NCBI RefSeq assembly: GCF_018390695.1
Contig: NZ_JAHBGF010000028.1
Coordinates: 434,001-498,000 of the forward strand
Direction of reading: 5' to 3'
From: Ancylobacter sonchi
Lineage (GTDB): Bacteria; Pseudomonadota; Alphaproteobacteria; Rhizobiales; Xanthobacteraceae
Length of the DNA: 64,000 nucleotides
Part shown: piece after piece, positions 8,567 to 17,121 of the stretch
Layout: each line of letters starts with the position of its first letter
Position numbering within the stretch: position 1 is the stretch's first letter
Made by a program: the position numbers and the translations under genes
Notes under the pieces: generated by a model
Databases searched by the model: none
Seen by the model: the letters and a program-made list of their open reading frames with translations, nothing else
Told to the model about the DNA's origin: nothing

Positions 8567-9305
8567 GGTGTCGCTGTCCTTCGGCGGCTTCCAGGCGCTG
8601 CGCGCGGTGTCGCTCGTGGCGATGCCGGCCAGCATCACCGGCATCATCGGGCCCAACGGCTCCGGCAAGTCGACGCTGCTCAACGTCGTCGCCGGCGTCT
8701 ATGTGCCGGATTCCGGCGCGGTGACGCTGAACGGTCGCCCGCTCGCCTATGGCCGGCCCGAGCAGGTGGCGGCGGCCGGCATCGGCCGCACCTTCCAGGT
8801 GCCGCGCCTCGCGCACCGGCTCACCGTGTTCCAGAACATGATGGCCGGCGAGCGCGACCAGGCCGGGGAGGGCGTGTTCAACCTGTTCCTGCGCCCCGCC
8901 GCCGTGTCCTCGCGCGAGGCGGAGATCGCCGGCCGCGCCGAGGCGATGCTGAAGCGCCTCGGCCTCGCCCACAAGGCCAACGACTATGCCGGCTCGCTCT
9001 CCGGTGGCCAGCAGAAGCTGCTGACCATGGGCATGCTGCTGATGTCCGATCCCGCCGTGCTGCTGCTCGACGAGCCGGCGGCCGGCGTCAACCCGGTGCT
9101 GATCGAGCAGCAGGCGGCGCTGCTGCACGAGCTGAAGGCGGAAGGCCGCATCGTCATGCTGATCGAGCACAATATGGAAATGATCGCCAATGTCTGCGAC
9201 CGGGTGTTCGTGCTCGACGCCGGGGAGCTGATCGCCGCCGGCACCCCGGCGGAGATCCGCGCCGACGAGCGGGTGGTGCGCTCCTATCTCGGCATGCCGG
9301 CGTGA
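8550..9305 (+). CDS. Branched-chain-type ABC transporter ATPase (LivG-like)
   Basis: This 251-residue cytoplasmic ATPase has Walker A GPNGSGKST (about residues 33-41), signature LSGGQQKLL (about 149-157), Walker B AVLLLDEPAAGVNP and the H-loop LIEHNME. FLRPA and long insertion sequences between Walker A and the signature are typical of LivG. It pairs with the LivF-like protein encoded next; its stop codon overlaps that GTG start. Confidence 0.93.
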   Translation: MLSVDKVSLSFGGFQALRAVSLVAMPASITGIIGPNGSGKSTLLNVVAGVYVPDSGAVTLNGRPLAYGRPEQVAAAGIGRTFQVPRLAHRLTVFQNMMAGERDQAGEGVFNLFLRPAAVSSREAEIAGRAEAMLKRLGLAHKANDYAGSLSGGQQKLLTMGMLLMSDPAVLLLDEPAAGVNPVLIEQQAALLHELKAEGRIVMLIEHNMEMIANVCDRVFVLDAGELIAAGTPAEIRADERVVRSYLGMPA

Positions 9306-10033
9306 CCGCGATGACCGATGTACTGACGCTCTCCAACCTTACCGCCGGCTACGGCCCGATCACCGTGCTGGACGATCTCTCGCTCACCCTGCGCGCGGGG
9401 GAGGTGGTCGCGCTGCTCGGCGCCAATGGCTCGGGCAAGTCGACGGTGCTGAAGACCGCCATGGGGCTGACCCGCGTGCGCTCCGGCTCGATCGCGCTCG
9501 GCGGGCGCGACGTCACCCAGCTGCCGGCGCATGGCCGGGCGGCGGCCGGCCTCGGCTATGTGCCGCAGACCCGCAACGTATTCGGCGACATGAGCGTCGC
9601 CGACAATCTGCGGATGGGCGCCTATCTCCGGCCGAAGACCTTCGAGCAGGAGGTGGAGAAGGTGTTCGCGCTGTTCCCGCGCCTCAAGGAGCGGCGGCGG
9701 GCGCTGGCCGGCAACCTGTCCGGCGGTGAGCGGCGCATGCTGGCCATCGGCTCGACGTTGCTGCTCAACCCCTCGGTGCTGCTGCTCGACGAGCCGTCGA
9801 GCGATCTCGCCCCGGCCACCGTCGACCTTGTCTTCGAGGCGATCGCCGACGTCCACAAGCGGCTGTCGATCCCGATCCTCTTGGTCGAGCAGAACGTCGC
9901 CAAGGCGCTCGCCCTGGCCAGCCGCGTCTGTGTGCTGGTGCGCGGGCACGAGGCGCTGGACGCGCCGGTCGGCGAGGTCGATACCCACGATCTGCACGCG
10001 CTGTTCCTCGACGGCGGCGTGCGTACCAGCTGA
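9302..10033 (+). CDS. Branched-chain-type ABC transporter ATPase (LivF-like)
   Basis: This 243-residue ATPase has Walker A GANGSGKST, a YVPQTRNVFGDMSVADNL Q-loop region typical of LivF, signature LSGGERRML, Walker B SVLLLDEPSSDLAP and H-loop LVEQN (Gln in place of the usual His, common in LivF). The first start is the GTG that overlaps the LivG stop; ATG 9311 is a possible alternative. It energises import together with LivG. Confidence 0.93.
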   Translation: MTAMTDVLTLSNLTAGYGPITVLDDLSLTLRAGEVVALLGANGSGKSTVLKTAMGLTRVRSGSIALGGRDVTQLPAHGRAAAGLGYVPQTRNVFGDMSVADNLRMGAYLRPKTFEQEVEKVFALFPRLKERRRALAGNLSGGERRMLAIGSTLLLNPSVLLLDEPSSDLAPATVDLVFEAIADVHKRLSIPILLVEQNVAKALALASRVCVLVRGHEALDAPVGEVDTHDLHALFLDGGVRTS

Positions 10034-10043
10034 GGGAGCCGCC

Positions 10044-10931
10044 ATGATCGCCAATCCGCCGCCCTGGCCGAATGGCGCGCGCTGCGCCGTCGCCTTCAGC
10101 TTCGATGTCGACGCCGACAGCGTCGTGCACGCCGCCCATCGCGCCGGCGCGGCCGACCTGCCGCAGGCGCTGGCGCATATGCGCTACGATCCCTTCGTCG
10201 GCACGCCGCGCCTTGCCGATATGTTCGCCCGCGCCGGCGTGCCGTTGACCGCCTTCGTGCCGGGCTGGGTGATCGAGACCTATCCCGCCGCCATCGAGAC
10301 GCTGCTGAAGGCCGGCGCCGAGATCGGCCATCACGGCCATTTCCACGAATGGCCAAGCAAGCAGACGCGGGACGAGGAACTCGCCACGCTGCGGCGCGGC
10401 AGCGAGGTGATCGAACGCTTTTGCGGTGCGAAGCCGCGGGGGTACCGCGCGCCCTATTACGGCCTGTCCCGCTCCACCTTCGACCTGCTGATCGAGGAGG
10501 GGTTCACCTATGATTCTTCGCTCTTCGCCGACGATATCCCGCTCCGGCTCGACAATGGCCGGGGCAGCCTGATCGAACTGCCGGTGCCGGCCTCGGTGGA
10601 CGACTACAACCAGTACGTTTCCGCCCGCGCCTTCGATTACCTGATGACAATCTCGCCGCCCTCGCAGGCGCTGGCGGTGTTCCGCGAGGAGTTCGACGCG
10701 TTCTGGGAGTTCGGTGGCCTGTTCGTGCCGGTCTGGCACCCCGCGGTGAGCGGTCGCCCGGCGCAGGCGCTTGCCATCCGCGCGCTCATCGAGCACATGC
10801 AGGCCAAGGGGGACGTCTGGTTCGCGACGCTCGCGCAGGTTGCCGAGCACGTCCGGGCGCTGGAGGCGGAAGGCCGGTGGGTACCGCGCGGCGAGAAAAT
10901 TCCCTTCCATATTGGAACGATTCTCGATTAA
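10044..10931 (+). CDS. Polysaccharide-deacetylase-fold amidohydrolase (NodB/PuuE type)
   Basis: This 295-residue protein is a carbohydrate-esterase-4 fold hydrolase. Motif 1 is AFSFDVDADS, motif 2 GHHGHFHEW (metal-binding H-x3-H), motif 3 RGYRAPYYG, motif 4 TYDSSLFADD and motif 5 PVWHPAVSGR. There is no signal peptide, so it works in the cytoplasm. That excludes cell-wall trimming and favours an N-deacylase or PuuE-type ring-opening amidase. GAGGGAG precedes the ATG, 10 bases after the importer ATPase gene, so its substrate is probably what the importer brings in. Confidence 0.87.
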   Translation: MIANPPPWPNGARCAVAFSFDVDADSVVHAAHRAGAADLPQALAHMRYDPFVGTPRLADMFARAGVPLTAFVPGWVIETYPAAIETLLKAGAEIGHHGHFHEWPSKQTRDEELATLRRGSEVIERFCGAKPRGYRAPYYGLSRSTFDLLIEEGFTYDSSLFADDIPLRLDNGRGSLIELPVPASVDDYNQYVSARAFDYLMTISPPSQALAVFREEFDAFWEFGGLFVPVWHPAVSGRPAQALAIRALIEHMQAKGDVWFATLAQVAEHVRALEAEGRWVPRGEKIPFHIGTILD

Positions 10932-10939
10932 TCTCGACT

Positions 10940-10957
10940 TATCCTATTGTTTGGATA
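10940..10957. promoter_or_regulatory. Dyad in an AT-rich gap before the P1 peptidase gene
   Basis: TATCC (10940-10944), 8 bases, GGATA (10953-10957). It sits in an 84-base gap that is clearly AT-rich compared with its surroundings. Lrp/AsnC regulators often bind such dyads and one is encoded downstream, so this is a candidate operator or internal promoter. Confidence 0.3.
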
Positions 10958-11015
10958 GTTGTTTCTTATGGTGCGCTGCATTCCATATTGCGCAGATTTC
11001 GTCTACTAGTTGTCT

Positions 11016-12125
11016 ATGAATTCATACCATTTCACCCCGGCTGGCCGGCCGCGCGCGCGGCATTACGGCATACCCTTCGAAGGGGTGCCGGGGCCGAATA
11101 ACGCCATCACCGACGTGCCCGGCGTCGCCGTGGGCTATGCCACTCTCATCGAGGGCGAAGGCCCGCTGGTGGTGGGGGAGGGGCCGGTGCGCACCGGCGT
11201 CACCGCCATCCTGCCGCGCCCGCGCGATCAGCTCGCCGCCCCGGTCTTCGCCGGCCTGTTCAGCGCCAATGGCAATGGCGAGATGAGCGGCTCGCACATC
11301 ATCGAGGAGATCGGCGCCTTCAATTTCCCGATCACCATCACCAACACCCATAGCTGCGGCGTTACCCGCGACGCCACCCTCGGCTGGATGAACGCGCGGG
11401 CGCCTTCGGTGATGGAGGACGCCTGGGGCCTCCCGGTCGCCGCCGAGACCTATGACGGCTTCCTCAACGACATTAACGGCTTCCATGTGAAGCCGGAGCA
11501 TGTCTTCGCCGCCATCGACAGTGCGGCGGAAGGGCCGATCGAGGAAGGCAGCGTCGGCGGCGGCACCGGCATGATCGTGTTCAATTTCAAGGGCGGCTCC
11601 GGTACCGCCTCGCGCCGCGTCGAGTGGGCCGGGGAGAGCTCCACCGTCGGCGCCTTCGTGCAGGCGAATTTCGGCCAGCGCCGCAACCTGATGATTCGCG
11701 GCCGTCGTGTCGGCGCCGAACTCGCCGAGCCGGCGATGATCGAGCGCACGCCGCTCATGGAGAAGGGCTCGATCATCGCGGTGATCGCCACCGATGCGCC
11801 GTTCCTGCCGCATCAGCTCAAGCGGCTGGCGCGCCGGGTGCCGCTCGGCGTCGCCTGGACCGGCGGGCTCGGCTATCACTCGTCCGGCGACATCTTCCTC
11901 GCCTTCTCGACCGCCAATGCCGAGGCCGCCACCGGCGCCAGCGGCCGGCGGCTCGCTGCGGAATTTGTACCCGAGGCCGACATCGATCGGTTTTTTGACG
12001 CATTGGTGCATAGCGTCGAGGAGGCCATCCTCAATGCGATGGTCGCCAATGACGACATGACCGGACGTGACGGTAATTTTGTACCGGCCTTGCCGAAGGA
12101 TTGGTTGAAGCGCAGTTACGGCTGA
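11016..12125 (+). CDS. P1-family N-terminal-nucleophile peptidase (DmpA-like)
   Basis: This 369-residue protein has the DmpA/P1 pattern: GPNNAITDVPGVAVGYATL near residue 27, NTHSCGVTRDATLGW near 110, GSVGGGTGMIVFNFKGGSG near 178, and the self-cleavage region KGSIIAVIATDAPF. Cleavage between Gly251 and Ser252 would free the Ser nucleophile of the beta chain, as in DmpA. Relatives are D- or beta-aminopeptidases, and the fold also includes nylon-oligomer hydrolases. No signal peptide is seen. I chose ATG 11016 over TTG 11010. It sits between the deacetylase-fold gene and the Lrp gene and probably performs one amide-cleaving step of the pathway. Confidence 0.9.
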   Translation: MNSYHFTPAGRPRARHYGIPFEGVPGPNNAITDVPGVAVGYATLIEGEGPLVVGEGPVRTGVTAILPRPRDQLAAPVFAGLFSANGNGEMSGSHIIEEIGAFNFPITITNTHSCGVTRDATLGWMNARAPSVMEDAWGLPVAAETYDGFLNDINGFHVKPEHVFAAIDSAAEGPIEEGSVGGGTGMIVFNFKGGSGTASRRVEWAGESSTVGAFVQANFGQRRNLMIRGRRVGAELAEPAMIERTPLMEKGSIIAVIATDAPFLPHQLKRLARRVPLGVAWTGGLGYHSSGDIFLAFSTANAEAATGASGRRLAAEFVPEADIDRFFDALVHSVEEAILNAMVANDDMTGRDGNFVPALPKDWLKRSYG

Positions 12126-12159
12126 TTGCGGCGCTCAGCGCCAACGAAAGGACGAACCG

Positions 12160-12687
12160 ATGGCAGGCGACAGGTTGGACGCGGTGGATGTGCGCATCCT
12201 CGCCCTGCTGCAGAAGAACGGGCGCATCAAGAAGGTCGAGCTGGCCTCCGCCATCGGTCTGTCGCTGAGCTCCTGCTGGGATCGGCTCCAGAAGATGGAG
12301 CAGGCCGGCTATGTGCGCGGCTATCGCGGCGAGATCGATCTCGCCCGCTTGGTCAAGACCGAGCTGATCTTCACCACGCTGACGCTGCAACACCATACCA
12401 GCGCGCATTTCGCCCGCTTCGAGCAGGTGGTGAAGACGATCCCCGAGGTTCTGGCCTGCCATGCGGTCGGCGGCGGCATCGACTACATCCTGCAGATCAT
12501 CGCGCGCAACATAACCCATTACCAGGAGATCATCGACGACCTGCTGACCCGCGAGATCGGCATCTCCGTCTATTTCACCTATGTGGTGACCAAGACGGTG
12601 AAGCGTTTCGAGGGTTATCCGATCGCCGAGCTGCTGGACGTCTCGCTGGAGAGCGAGGAGCCGCCGCGCCAGCGCCGCGGCGGTTGA
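12160..12687 (+). CDS. Lrp/AsnC-family transcriptional regulator
   Basis: This 175-residue protein has an N-terminal winged helix (LDAVDVRILALLQKNGRIKK, then LASAIGLSLSSCWDRLQKME) and a C-terminal RAM ligand-binding domain (about residues 70-155). The family usually senses an amino acid or related metabolite and controls its own cluster. The gene is the last of the importer-hydrolase run and ends 7 bases from the convergent SDR gene. AsnC-type regulators are also found in ectoine-degradation clusters, which agrees with the ectoine-hydrolase-like gene at 2077 without proving that substrate. Confidence 0.9.
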   Translation: MAGDRLDAVDVRILALLQKNGRIKKVELASAIGLSLSSCWDRLQKMEQAGYVRGYRGEIDLARLVKTELIFTTLTLQHHTSAHFARFEQVVKTIPEVLACHAVGGGIDYILQIIARNITHYQEIIDDLLTREIGISVYFTYVVTKTVKRFEGYPIAELLDVSLESEEPPRQRRGG

Positions 12688-12694
12688 GCCAGCT

Positions 12695-13456
12695 TCAGCC
12701 GCGCCCGACGAAGGGGGCGGCGCTCGCCATCACCGTCATGGTCAGCACATTGGCGTCGAGCGGCAGGCTCGCCATATAGGCGACCGCACGGCCGGCGTGG
12801 ACGGGGTCGAACACCGGCTCGACCATGATCTGGCCGTTGGCCTGCAGGATGCCGGTCTTCATCTTCGCCGCCATGTCTGTGTCGGCATTGCCGATATCGA
12901 TCTGGCCGCAGGCGATGTTGTGCACCCGCCCTTCCAGCGCCACCTGCTTGGTCAGTCCGCTCACCGCGTGCTTGGTGGCGGTGTAGGGGGCGGTCAGCGG
13001 GCGCGGCGCATGCGCCGAGATCGAGCCGTTGTTGATGATGCGCCCGCCCTTCGGCGTCTGCGCCTTCATCAGCCGGATCGCCGCCTGCGAGCACAGAAAC
13101 ACCCCGGTCAGGTTGACGTTCACCACGCGCTGCCAATCGTCGAACGACACGTCCTCGATCGGCGCGCCGGGCGACCAGCCGCCGGCATTGTTGAACAGCA
13201 GGTCCAGCCGGCCGAAGCGTGCCGCGATCTCGGCGAACAGCGCGTCGATCGACGCCTTGTCGCTGACATCGGCCGGCAGCACCTGCGCCGCCGCGCCGAT
13301 CTCGCCGGCCAGCGCCTCGAGCGGCTCGCGCCGGCGGCCGGTCAGCGCCAGCGTCCAGCCATCGGCGGCAAGCGCCAGGGCGGCGGCCTTGCCGATGCCG
13401 GTGCCGGCGCCGGTGACGAGGGCGATCTTTCGGGAAGCGTCGGGCGTGGCGTTCAT
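12695..13456 (-). CDS. Short-chain dehydrogenase/reductase
   Basis: This 253-residue Rossmann-fold oxidoreductase has the cofactor motif TGAGTGIG (about residues 15-22), FNNAGG, and the catalytic Ser-Tyr-Lys set in NGSISAHAP and PYTATKHA. Arg residues after the second strand (TGRRREPL) favour NADP(H). The substrate is unknown. It is convergent with the Lrp gene, so it may be separately transcribed. GAGGAACG precedes the ATG. Confidence 0.92.
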   Translation of the reverse strand: MNATPDASRKIALVTGAGTGIGKAAALALAADGWTLALTGRRREPLEALAGEIGAAAQVLPADVSDKASIDALFAEIAARFGRLDLLFNNAGGWSPGAPIEDVSFDDWQRVVNVNLTGVFLCSQAAIRLMKAQTPKGGRIINNGSISAHAPRPLTAPYTATKHAVSGLTKQVALEGRVHNIACGQIDIGNADTDMAAKMKTGILQANGQIMVEPVFDPVHAGRAVAYMASLPLDANVLTMTVMASAAPFVGRG

Positions 13457-13532
13457 GGCGTTCCTCGTTCGGCCGGGAGCCGGGTTCCTGTCGCCCGGAG
13501 ATGTTCTCCAAGGGCGATGGAAAGAGAAATTT

Positions 13533-13557
13533 GGAACCGGACGGCTACGACATCGTT
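13533..13557 (+). promoter_or_regulatory. EcfG-type general stress promoter
   Basis: GGAAC (13533-13537), 16 bases, CGTT (13554-13557). This fits the alphaproteobacterial EcfG (general stress response) consensus GGAAC-N16/17-CGTT. Transcription would begin near 13564 and read the 23-codon gene at 13599. Confidence 0.7.
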
Positions 13558-13598
13558 ATTGCAGCAGGAGATCCTGAACCTCAGGGAGGATTCAAGAA

Positions 13599-13670
13599 AT
13601 GCCTGCTATTCTTATGTGGCTGATCGGCATTCCGATCCCGATCATCATTCTTCTCTACCTGCTCACCTGA
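13599..13670 (+). CDS. 23-residue hydrophobic membrane peptide
   Basis: The peptide reads MPAILMWLIGIPI followed by PIIILLYLLT, a single hydrophobic span with a Pro-rich centre. GGGAGG lies 9 bases before the ATG. The gene has its own EcfG-type promoter (13533-13557) and is followed 35 bases later by a strong terminator, so it forms a complete tiny transcription unit. It is too short for ordinary gene callers. I recall similar short hydrophobic frames in other Hyphomicrobiales but can name no family. A stress-induced inner-membrane peptide is the likely role. Confidence 0.7.
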   Translation: MPAILMWLIGIPIPIIILLYLLT

Positions 13671-13705
13671 CCGGACGCGAACCGTTCAGCTTCGGCAGCT
13701 TCATG

Positions 13706-13739
13706 AAAGCCCGGATGGCAGAGCATGCCTCCGGGCTTT
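13706..13739. terminator. Two-way intrinsic terminator
   Basis: AAAGCCCGGA (13706-13715) pairs perfectly with TCCGGGCTTT (13730-13739), and GGCA/TGCC (13717-13720/13726-13729) extends the stem inward. The arm ends in T residues on plus and has A residues upstream, so it can stop both the peptide transcript and the convergent Anbu operon. Confidence 0.85.
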
Positions 13740-13746
13740 TCTACGC

Positions 13747-14484
13747 TCAGCGATAGGGCGGCCGGGGAATATTGTTGTGTGCTGCCCTGAGCGCCGCCGA
13801 CCAGCGCTCGCGCAAATCGTGGAAATAGGCCTCGCCCGGCTCGATGCGGTAATTGAGCTCGGATTGGCCGGCATCGCGGCGCGCCACCAATATGTCGATC
13901 GGCATGCCCACCCCGAGATTCGAGCGCATGGTCGAATCCATCGAGATCAGCCCGAGCTTCAGCGCGTCATAGAGGTCGGTATTGTAGGTGACCGAGCGGT
14001 CCAGCACCGGCTTGCCGTATTTGTGCTCGCCGATCTGCAGGAACGGCGTGTCGCTGGTGCATTCGATGAAGTTGCCGGCGGCATAGATCATGAACAGCCG
14101 CAGCCGGCCGCCATTCACCTGACCGCCGAACAGGAAGGAGACGTCGAAGCGCAGGTCGGCGTCCTTCAGCCCCTCGGCATAGAGGCCGTGCACATGGCGG
14201 ATGGCGCGGCCGACCAGCTGGGTCGCGCGGAACATGCTGGAGGTGCCGGCCAGCGTCTCCTTCTCGCCCGTCTCCGGGTTGTCGAGGCCTTCCTGCAGGG
14301 TGGAGATCACCGCCTGCGAGATCGAGAGGTTGCCGGCGGTGGCCAGCGCCATCACGTGCCGGCCCGCCTCCTCGAAGACGTGCAGCTTGCGGAAGGTCGA
14401 GACATTGTCGAGCCCCGCATTGGTGCGGGTGTCGGCGATCATGACGAGACCGTCGCGCACCAGGATTCCGCAGCAATAGGTCAT
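13747..14484 (-). CDS. Anbu (ancestral beta-subunit) proteasome-type peptidase
   Basis: This 245-residue protein begins MTYCCGILV, which leaves Thr2 as the N-terminal nucleophile after Met removal. The proteasome-type ADTRTNAG (catalytic Asp) and FRKLHVF (catalytic Lys) motifs follow, and the C-terminal half has FGGQVNGGRLRLFMIYAAGNF. A nine-codon upstream extension to 14511 is rejected because it would bury the nucleophile. Anbu forms open rings in the cytoplasm and its substrates are not settled. It is the last gene of an operon with ATP-grasp, alpha-E and transglutaminase-like genes, its standard partners. Confidence 0.93.
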   Translation of the reverse strand: MTYCCGILVRDGLVMIADTRTNAGLDNVSTFRKLHVFEEAGRHVMALATAGNLSISQAVISTLQEGLDNPETGEKETLAGTSSMFRATQLVGRAIRHVHGLYAEGLKDADLRFDVSFLFGGQVNGGRLRLFMIYAAGNFIECTSDTPFLQIGEHKYGKPVLDRSVTYNTDLYDALKLGLISMDSTMRSNLGVGMPIDILVARRDAGQSELNYRIEPGEAYFHDLRERWSAALRAAHNNIPRPPYR

Positions 14485-14564
14485 TGAAGGCACTTCCCCC
14501 GACGCGCGCATGGCGCATGTTCATGGCGCGTCCTTATAGCGGGACGCTTCGTGGACGGGCAATA

Positions 14565-15401
14565 TCAGCCCTGGATCTGGCGGCTCGATTGGTCGACGGT
14601 GAGGGCCACCGACAACACCTCGTCACCTCCGCCATAGCGGTTGCCGCGTACCGGCGCGGCGCTGAGATAATCGAGGCCGACCGCAACGCGCACATAGGCG
14701 TCGGTCGGGCAGACATCGTTGGCGGCATCGAAGCCGACCCAGCCAAATCCCTCGACATAGGCCTCCGCCCAGGCATGCCCGGCCTGGTGGCCGGCTCCCT
14801 GCTCGGCATGGGCCCCGTCCCCCACCAGATAGCCGCTGACATAGCGGGCGGGTATGCCGAGGTGACGGGCGCAGCCGATGAAGACATGCGCGAAGTCCTG
14901 GCAGACGCCGCGCTTCAGCGTAAAGGCCTCGGCCGCCTTGGTGGAGACCACGGTGGGATCGGGATCGTAGGTCATGCCCTTCGCCAGCCCGCCCATCAGC
15001 CGGTGCAGCCGGGCCAGGCGGTCGGCCTCGCCGGCGATGGCGTCGTGCGCGAATTCCCGCATTTCGGCGCTGGATTCGGTCAGCTCGCTGTCGCGCAGGA
15101 ACAGGCTGGGCGGGAAGCGCTCCACCGTGCCGCGCACCACGCCGGAGGTGTCCTGAGTCTCCACCTCGCCCTCGACGGTGACGCGCAGCTCGGCGAGCGG
15201 CCCGTCGATGGCGAAGGTGTGGGAGAGGTTGCCGAAGGCGTCCTCATGCGCCTGCAGCCGGCAGCTCTCCGAGACGTCGATGCGCCAGGCGACGACATAT
15301 TGCCCGTCATGGCTGCGCGGGGTCAGCCGCAGGATCTGGATGGCGCCCTTGGCCGGCGGTTCGTAGCGGTAGACGGTCGCGTGGCTGACATGGATACGCA
15401 T
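14565..15401 (-). CDS. Transglutaminase-like cysteine protease family protein
   Basis: This 278-residue protein has an N-terminal beta domain (MRIHVSHATVYRYEPPAKGA) and a transglutaminase-core domain. The catalytic Cys is in KRGVCQDFAHVFIGCAR, the His in GHAWAEAYV and the Asp in WVGFDAANDVC. The start is placed at the family-typical MRIHV (15401) and not at the longer frame from 15464. Proteins of this group accompany Anbu and a circularly permuted ATP-grasp ligase; an amidase or peptide-processing role has been proposed. It lies 80 bases from the Anbu start. Confidence 0.93.
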   Translation of the reverse strand: MRIHVSHATVYRYEPPAKGAIQILRLTPRSHDGQYVVAWRIDVSESCRLQAHEDAFGNLSHTFAIDGPLAELRVTVEGEVETQDTSGVVRGTVERFPPSLFLRDSELTESSAEMREFAHDAIAGEADRLARLHRLMGGLAKGMTYDPDPTVVSTKAAEAFTLKRGVCQDFAHVFIGCARHLGIPARYVSGYLVGDGAHAEQGAGHQAGHAWAEAYVEGFGWVGFDAANDVCPTDAYVRVAVGLDYLSAAPVRGNRYGGGDEVLSVALTVDQSSRQIQG

Positions 15402-15502
15402 GGGAACACCGTTGGCGGCGCGGAAGGCATCAGGGAAGCGGCAGACAAAGCTCGTGGAAGGCACGGCCCGTTCGGCACGTCAGGCGCGGCGGCGTGCGCC
15501 GG

Positions 15503-16447
15503 TCACAGCAGATACTGCTCCGTCACCGTGGCGCCGAGCCGGTTGTTCTCGGAGACGAAGGTCTCGATATATTCGTGCAGTCCGGTCTGAAACACGTCGT
15601 CCATCCGGCTGTTGGACAGCCGAGTGAAGGTGGAACGGGCCAGCCGTTGCGCGGTTCCCTGCCGTCCATAATAGGCAGCGATGTCATCGAGATAACGCGA
15701 GATGTTCTGGTAGCAGCTGGTGAGCGAGCGCGGCATCTGCGCGTTTAGGATCAGCAGGTCGGCCACCAGCCACGGCTTCACGCTCTCGCGGTACACCCAG
15801 TGGAACGAGGTCAGCGCCGACACCGAGCGCAGGATCGACGACCACTGGAAATAGTCGAGCGGCCCGCCAATGTGCTCGGTCTCCGGCAGCAGCACGTGAT
15901 ACTTCACGTCGAGGATGCGCGCGGTGTTGTCGGCACGCTCGACATACATGCCGACGCGGGAGAACCAGAACGCGTCGTTGCGCAGCATGGTGCGATAGGC
16001 GGCGCCGTCGAAACGCAGCGAGGTTTCCTTCACGAAGGAGAGGAAGCGCGCCAGCTCCTCGCGGGTCATGTCCTTGGTGGAATAGCGCTTCAGCTCCAGC
16101 CAGGAGGAGTTGATGGTCTCCCACATCTCGATGGTCAGCGCGGTGCGCACCGAGCGGGCATTGGTCCGGGCAATCTCGAAGCAGTTGCGGATCGAGGAGG
16201 GGTTTTCCGGCGCGAAGGCGAGGAAGTTGATGACGTTCTGCTCGGTGGCGTCCTCGCCATGCACCAGCTTGAACTGGTCGGCGCAGCCGGCGGTCAGCAG
16301 AGCCGAGCGCCATTCATTGGTGGAGCCGCCATAGGCGACCGGCAGCTGGGCGAGGCGCTGGGTGACGTCGAGCAGGCGCGCGAGACAGTCGGCGCGCTCC
16401 ATGTAGCGGGCAAGCCAGTAAAGATTGTCGGCGGTACGTGACAGCAT
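15503..16447 (-). CDS. Alpha-E domain protein
   Basis: This 314-residue all-alpha protein begins MLSRTADNLYWLARYMERA, the hallmark of the alpha-E family (COG2307). The family has no known catalytic residues and always travels with the circularly permuted ATP-grasp and transglutaminase-like proteins. In this group it may act as a scaffold or partner of the ligase. A 15-codon upstream extension lacks family similarity and is not used. A LysE gene separates it from the ATP-grasp gene by only 14 bases on one side, so all are likely cotranscribed. Confidence 0.93.
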   Translation of the reverse strand: MLSRTADNLYWLARYMERADCLARLLDVTQRLAQLPVAYGGSTNEWRSALLTAGCADQFKLVHGEDATEQNVINFLAFAPENPSSIRNCFEIARTNARSVRTALTIEMWETINSSWLELKRYSTKDMTREELARFLSFVKETSLRFDGAAYRTMLRNDAFWFSRVGMYVERADNTARILDVKYHVLLPETEHIGGPLDYFQWSSILRSVSALTSFHWVYRESVKPWLVADLLILNAQMPRSLTSCYQNISRYLDDIAAYYGRQGTAQRLARSTFTRLSNSRMDDVFQTGLHEYIETFVSENNRLGATVTEQYLL

Positions 16448-16460
16448 GAGAACCCGCGCC

Positions 16461-17096
16461 TTATTTGGCGTTGCGCCAGGCGAGCGTGGCAAGGCCCGCC
16501 CCGATGAGAAGGGAGCCGCCGATGCGGTTCACCGCGACGACGACCGAGGAATTGCTGATGGCGCCGCGCAGCCTGCCGGCCACCAGCGCGTAGGTGAAGG
16601 CATTAGCCGCCGCCAGCACCAGGAAGGTGGTCTCGAACACCACCATCTGGCCGAGCATCGGCCGGGAGGTGTCGAGGAACTGCGGCAGGAACGCCACGAA
16701 GAAGGTGAGGCTCTTGGGGTTGAGCGCCGTCACCAGCCACGCATGCGCCAGCATCTTCAGCGCCCGTCCCCGGCCCTGGCCGTTCCCCTGCGCCGGGGCG
16801 ACCAGCGGGCTGGCGCCGGCGCGCCACAGCTTGATGCCGAGCCAGATCAGGTAGAGCGCGCCGATCCATTTCAGCACGGTGAACAGCGCGGCGGAGGTGG
16901 CGAGCAGCGCCCCGAGCCCGAGCATGGAGAGCGTCATCGCCGTGAAATCGCCGAGCGCCACGCCGGCGGCGACCGGCAGGGCGACCTTGCGTCCCTGTCC
17001 CAGCGCGTAGGAAACGACGAGCAGGATGGTCGGCCCGGGGATGAGCAGCAGCACCGCCGAAGCGGCGACGAAGGCCAGCCAGGTCTCGATGCTCAT
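16461..17096 (-). CDS. LysE/RhtB-family amino acid exporter
   Basis: This 211-residue inner-membrane protein has about six hydrophobic segments and the family motif LLLIPGPTILLVVSYALGQG (about residues 16-35), GVALGDFTAM and TALNPKSLTFFVAFLPQFL. Family members export amino acids or derivatives by proton exchange. It is inserted between the alpha-E and ATP-grasp genes of the Anbu locus, 14 bases from the former, so it may export an amino-acid product of that system. This position is not standard for the family as far as I know. Confidence 0.92.
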   Translation of the reverse strand: MSIETWLAFVAASAVLLLIPGPTILLVVSYALGQGRKVALPVAAGVALGDFTAMTLSMLGLGALLATSAALFTVLKWIGALYLIWLGIKLWRAGASPLVAPAQGNGQGRGRALKMLAHAWLVTALNPKSLTFFVAFLPQFLDTSRPMLGQMVVFETTFLVLAAANAFTYALVAGRLRGAISNSSVVVAVNRIGGSLLIGAGLATLAWRNAK

Positions 17097-17121
17097 GTCA
17101 GACTCTCCCTGAACCTGCCGA

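Noticed and set aside
7475..8683. Minus-strand 402-codon frame opposite the LivM-like gene
   Set aside because: Low-complexity Arg/Gln/His-rich product with no family pattern; the plus strand encodes the permease.
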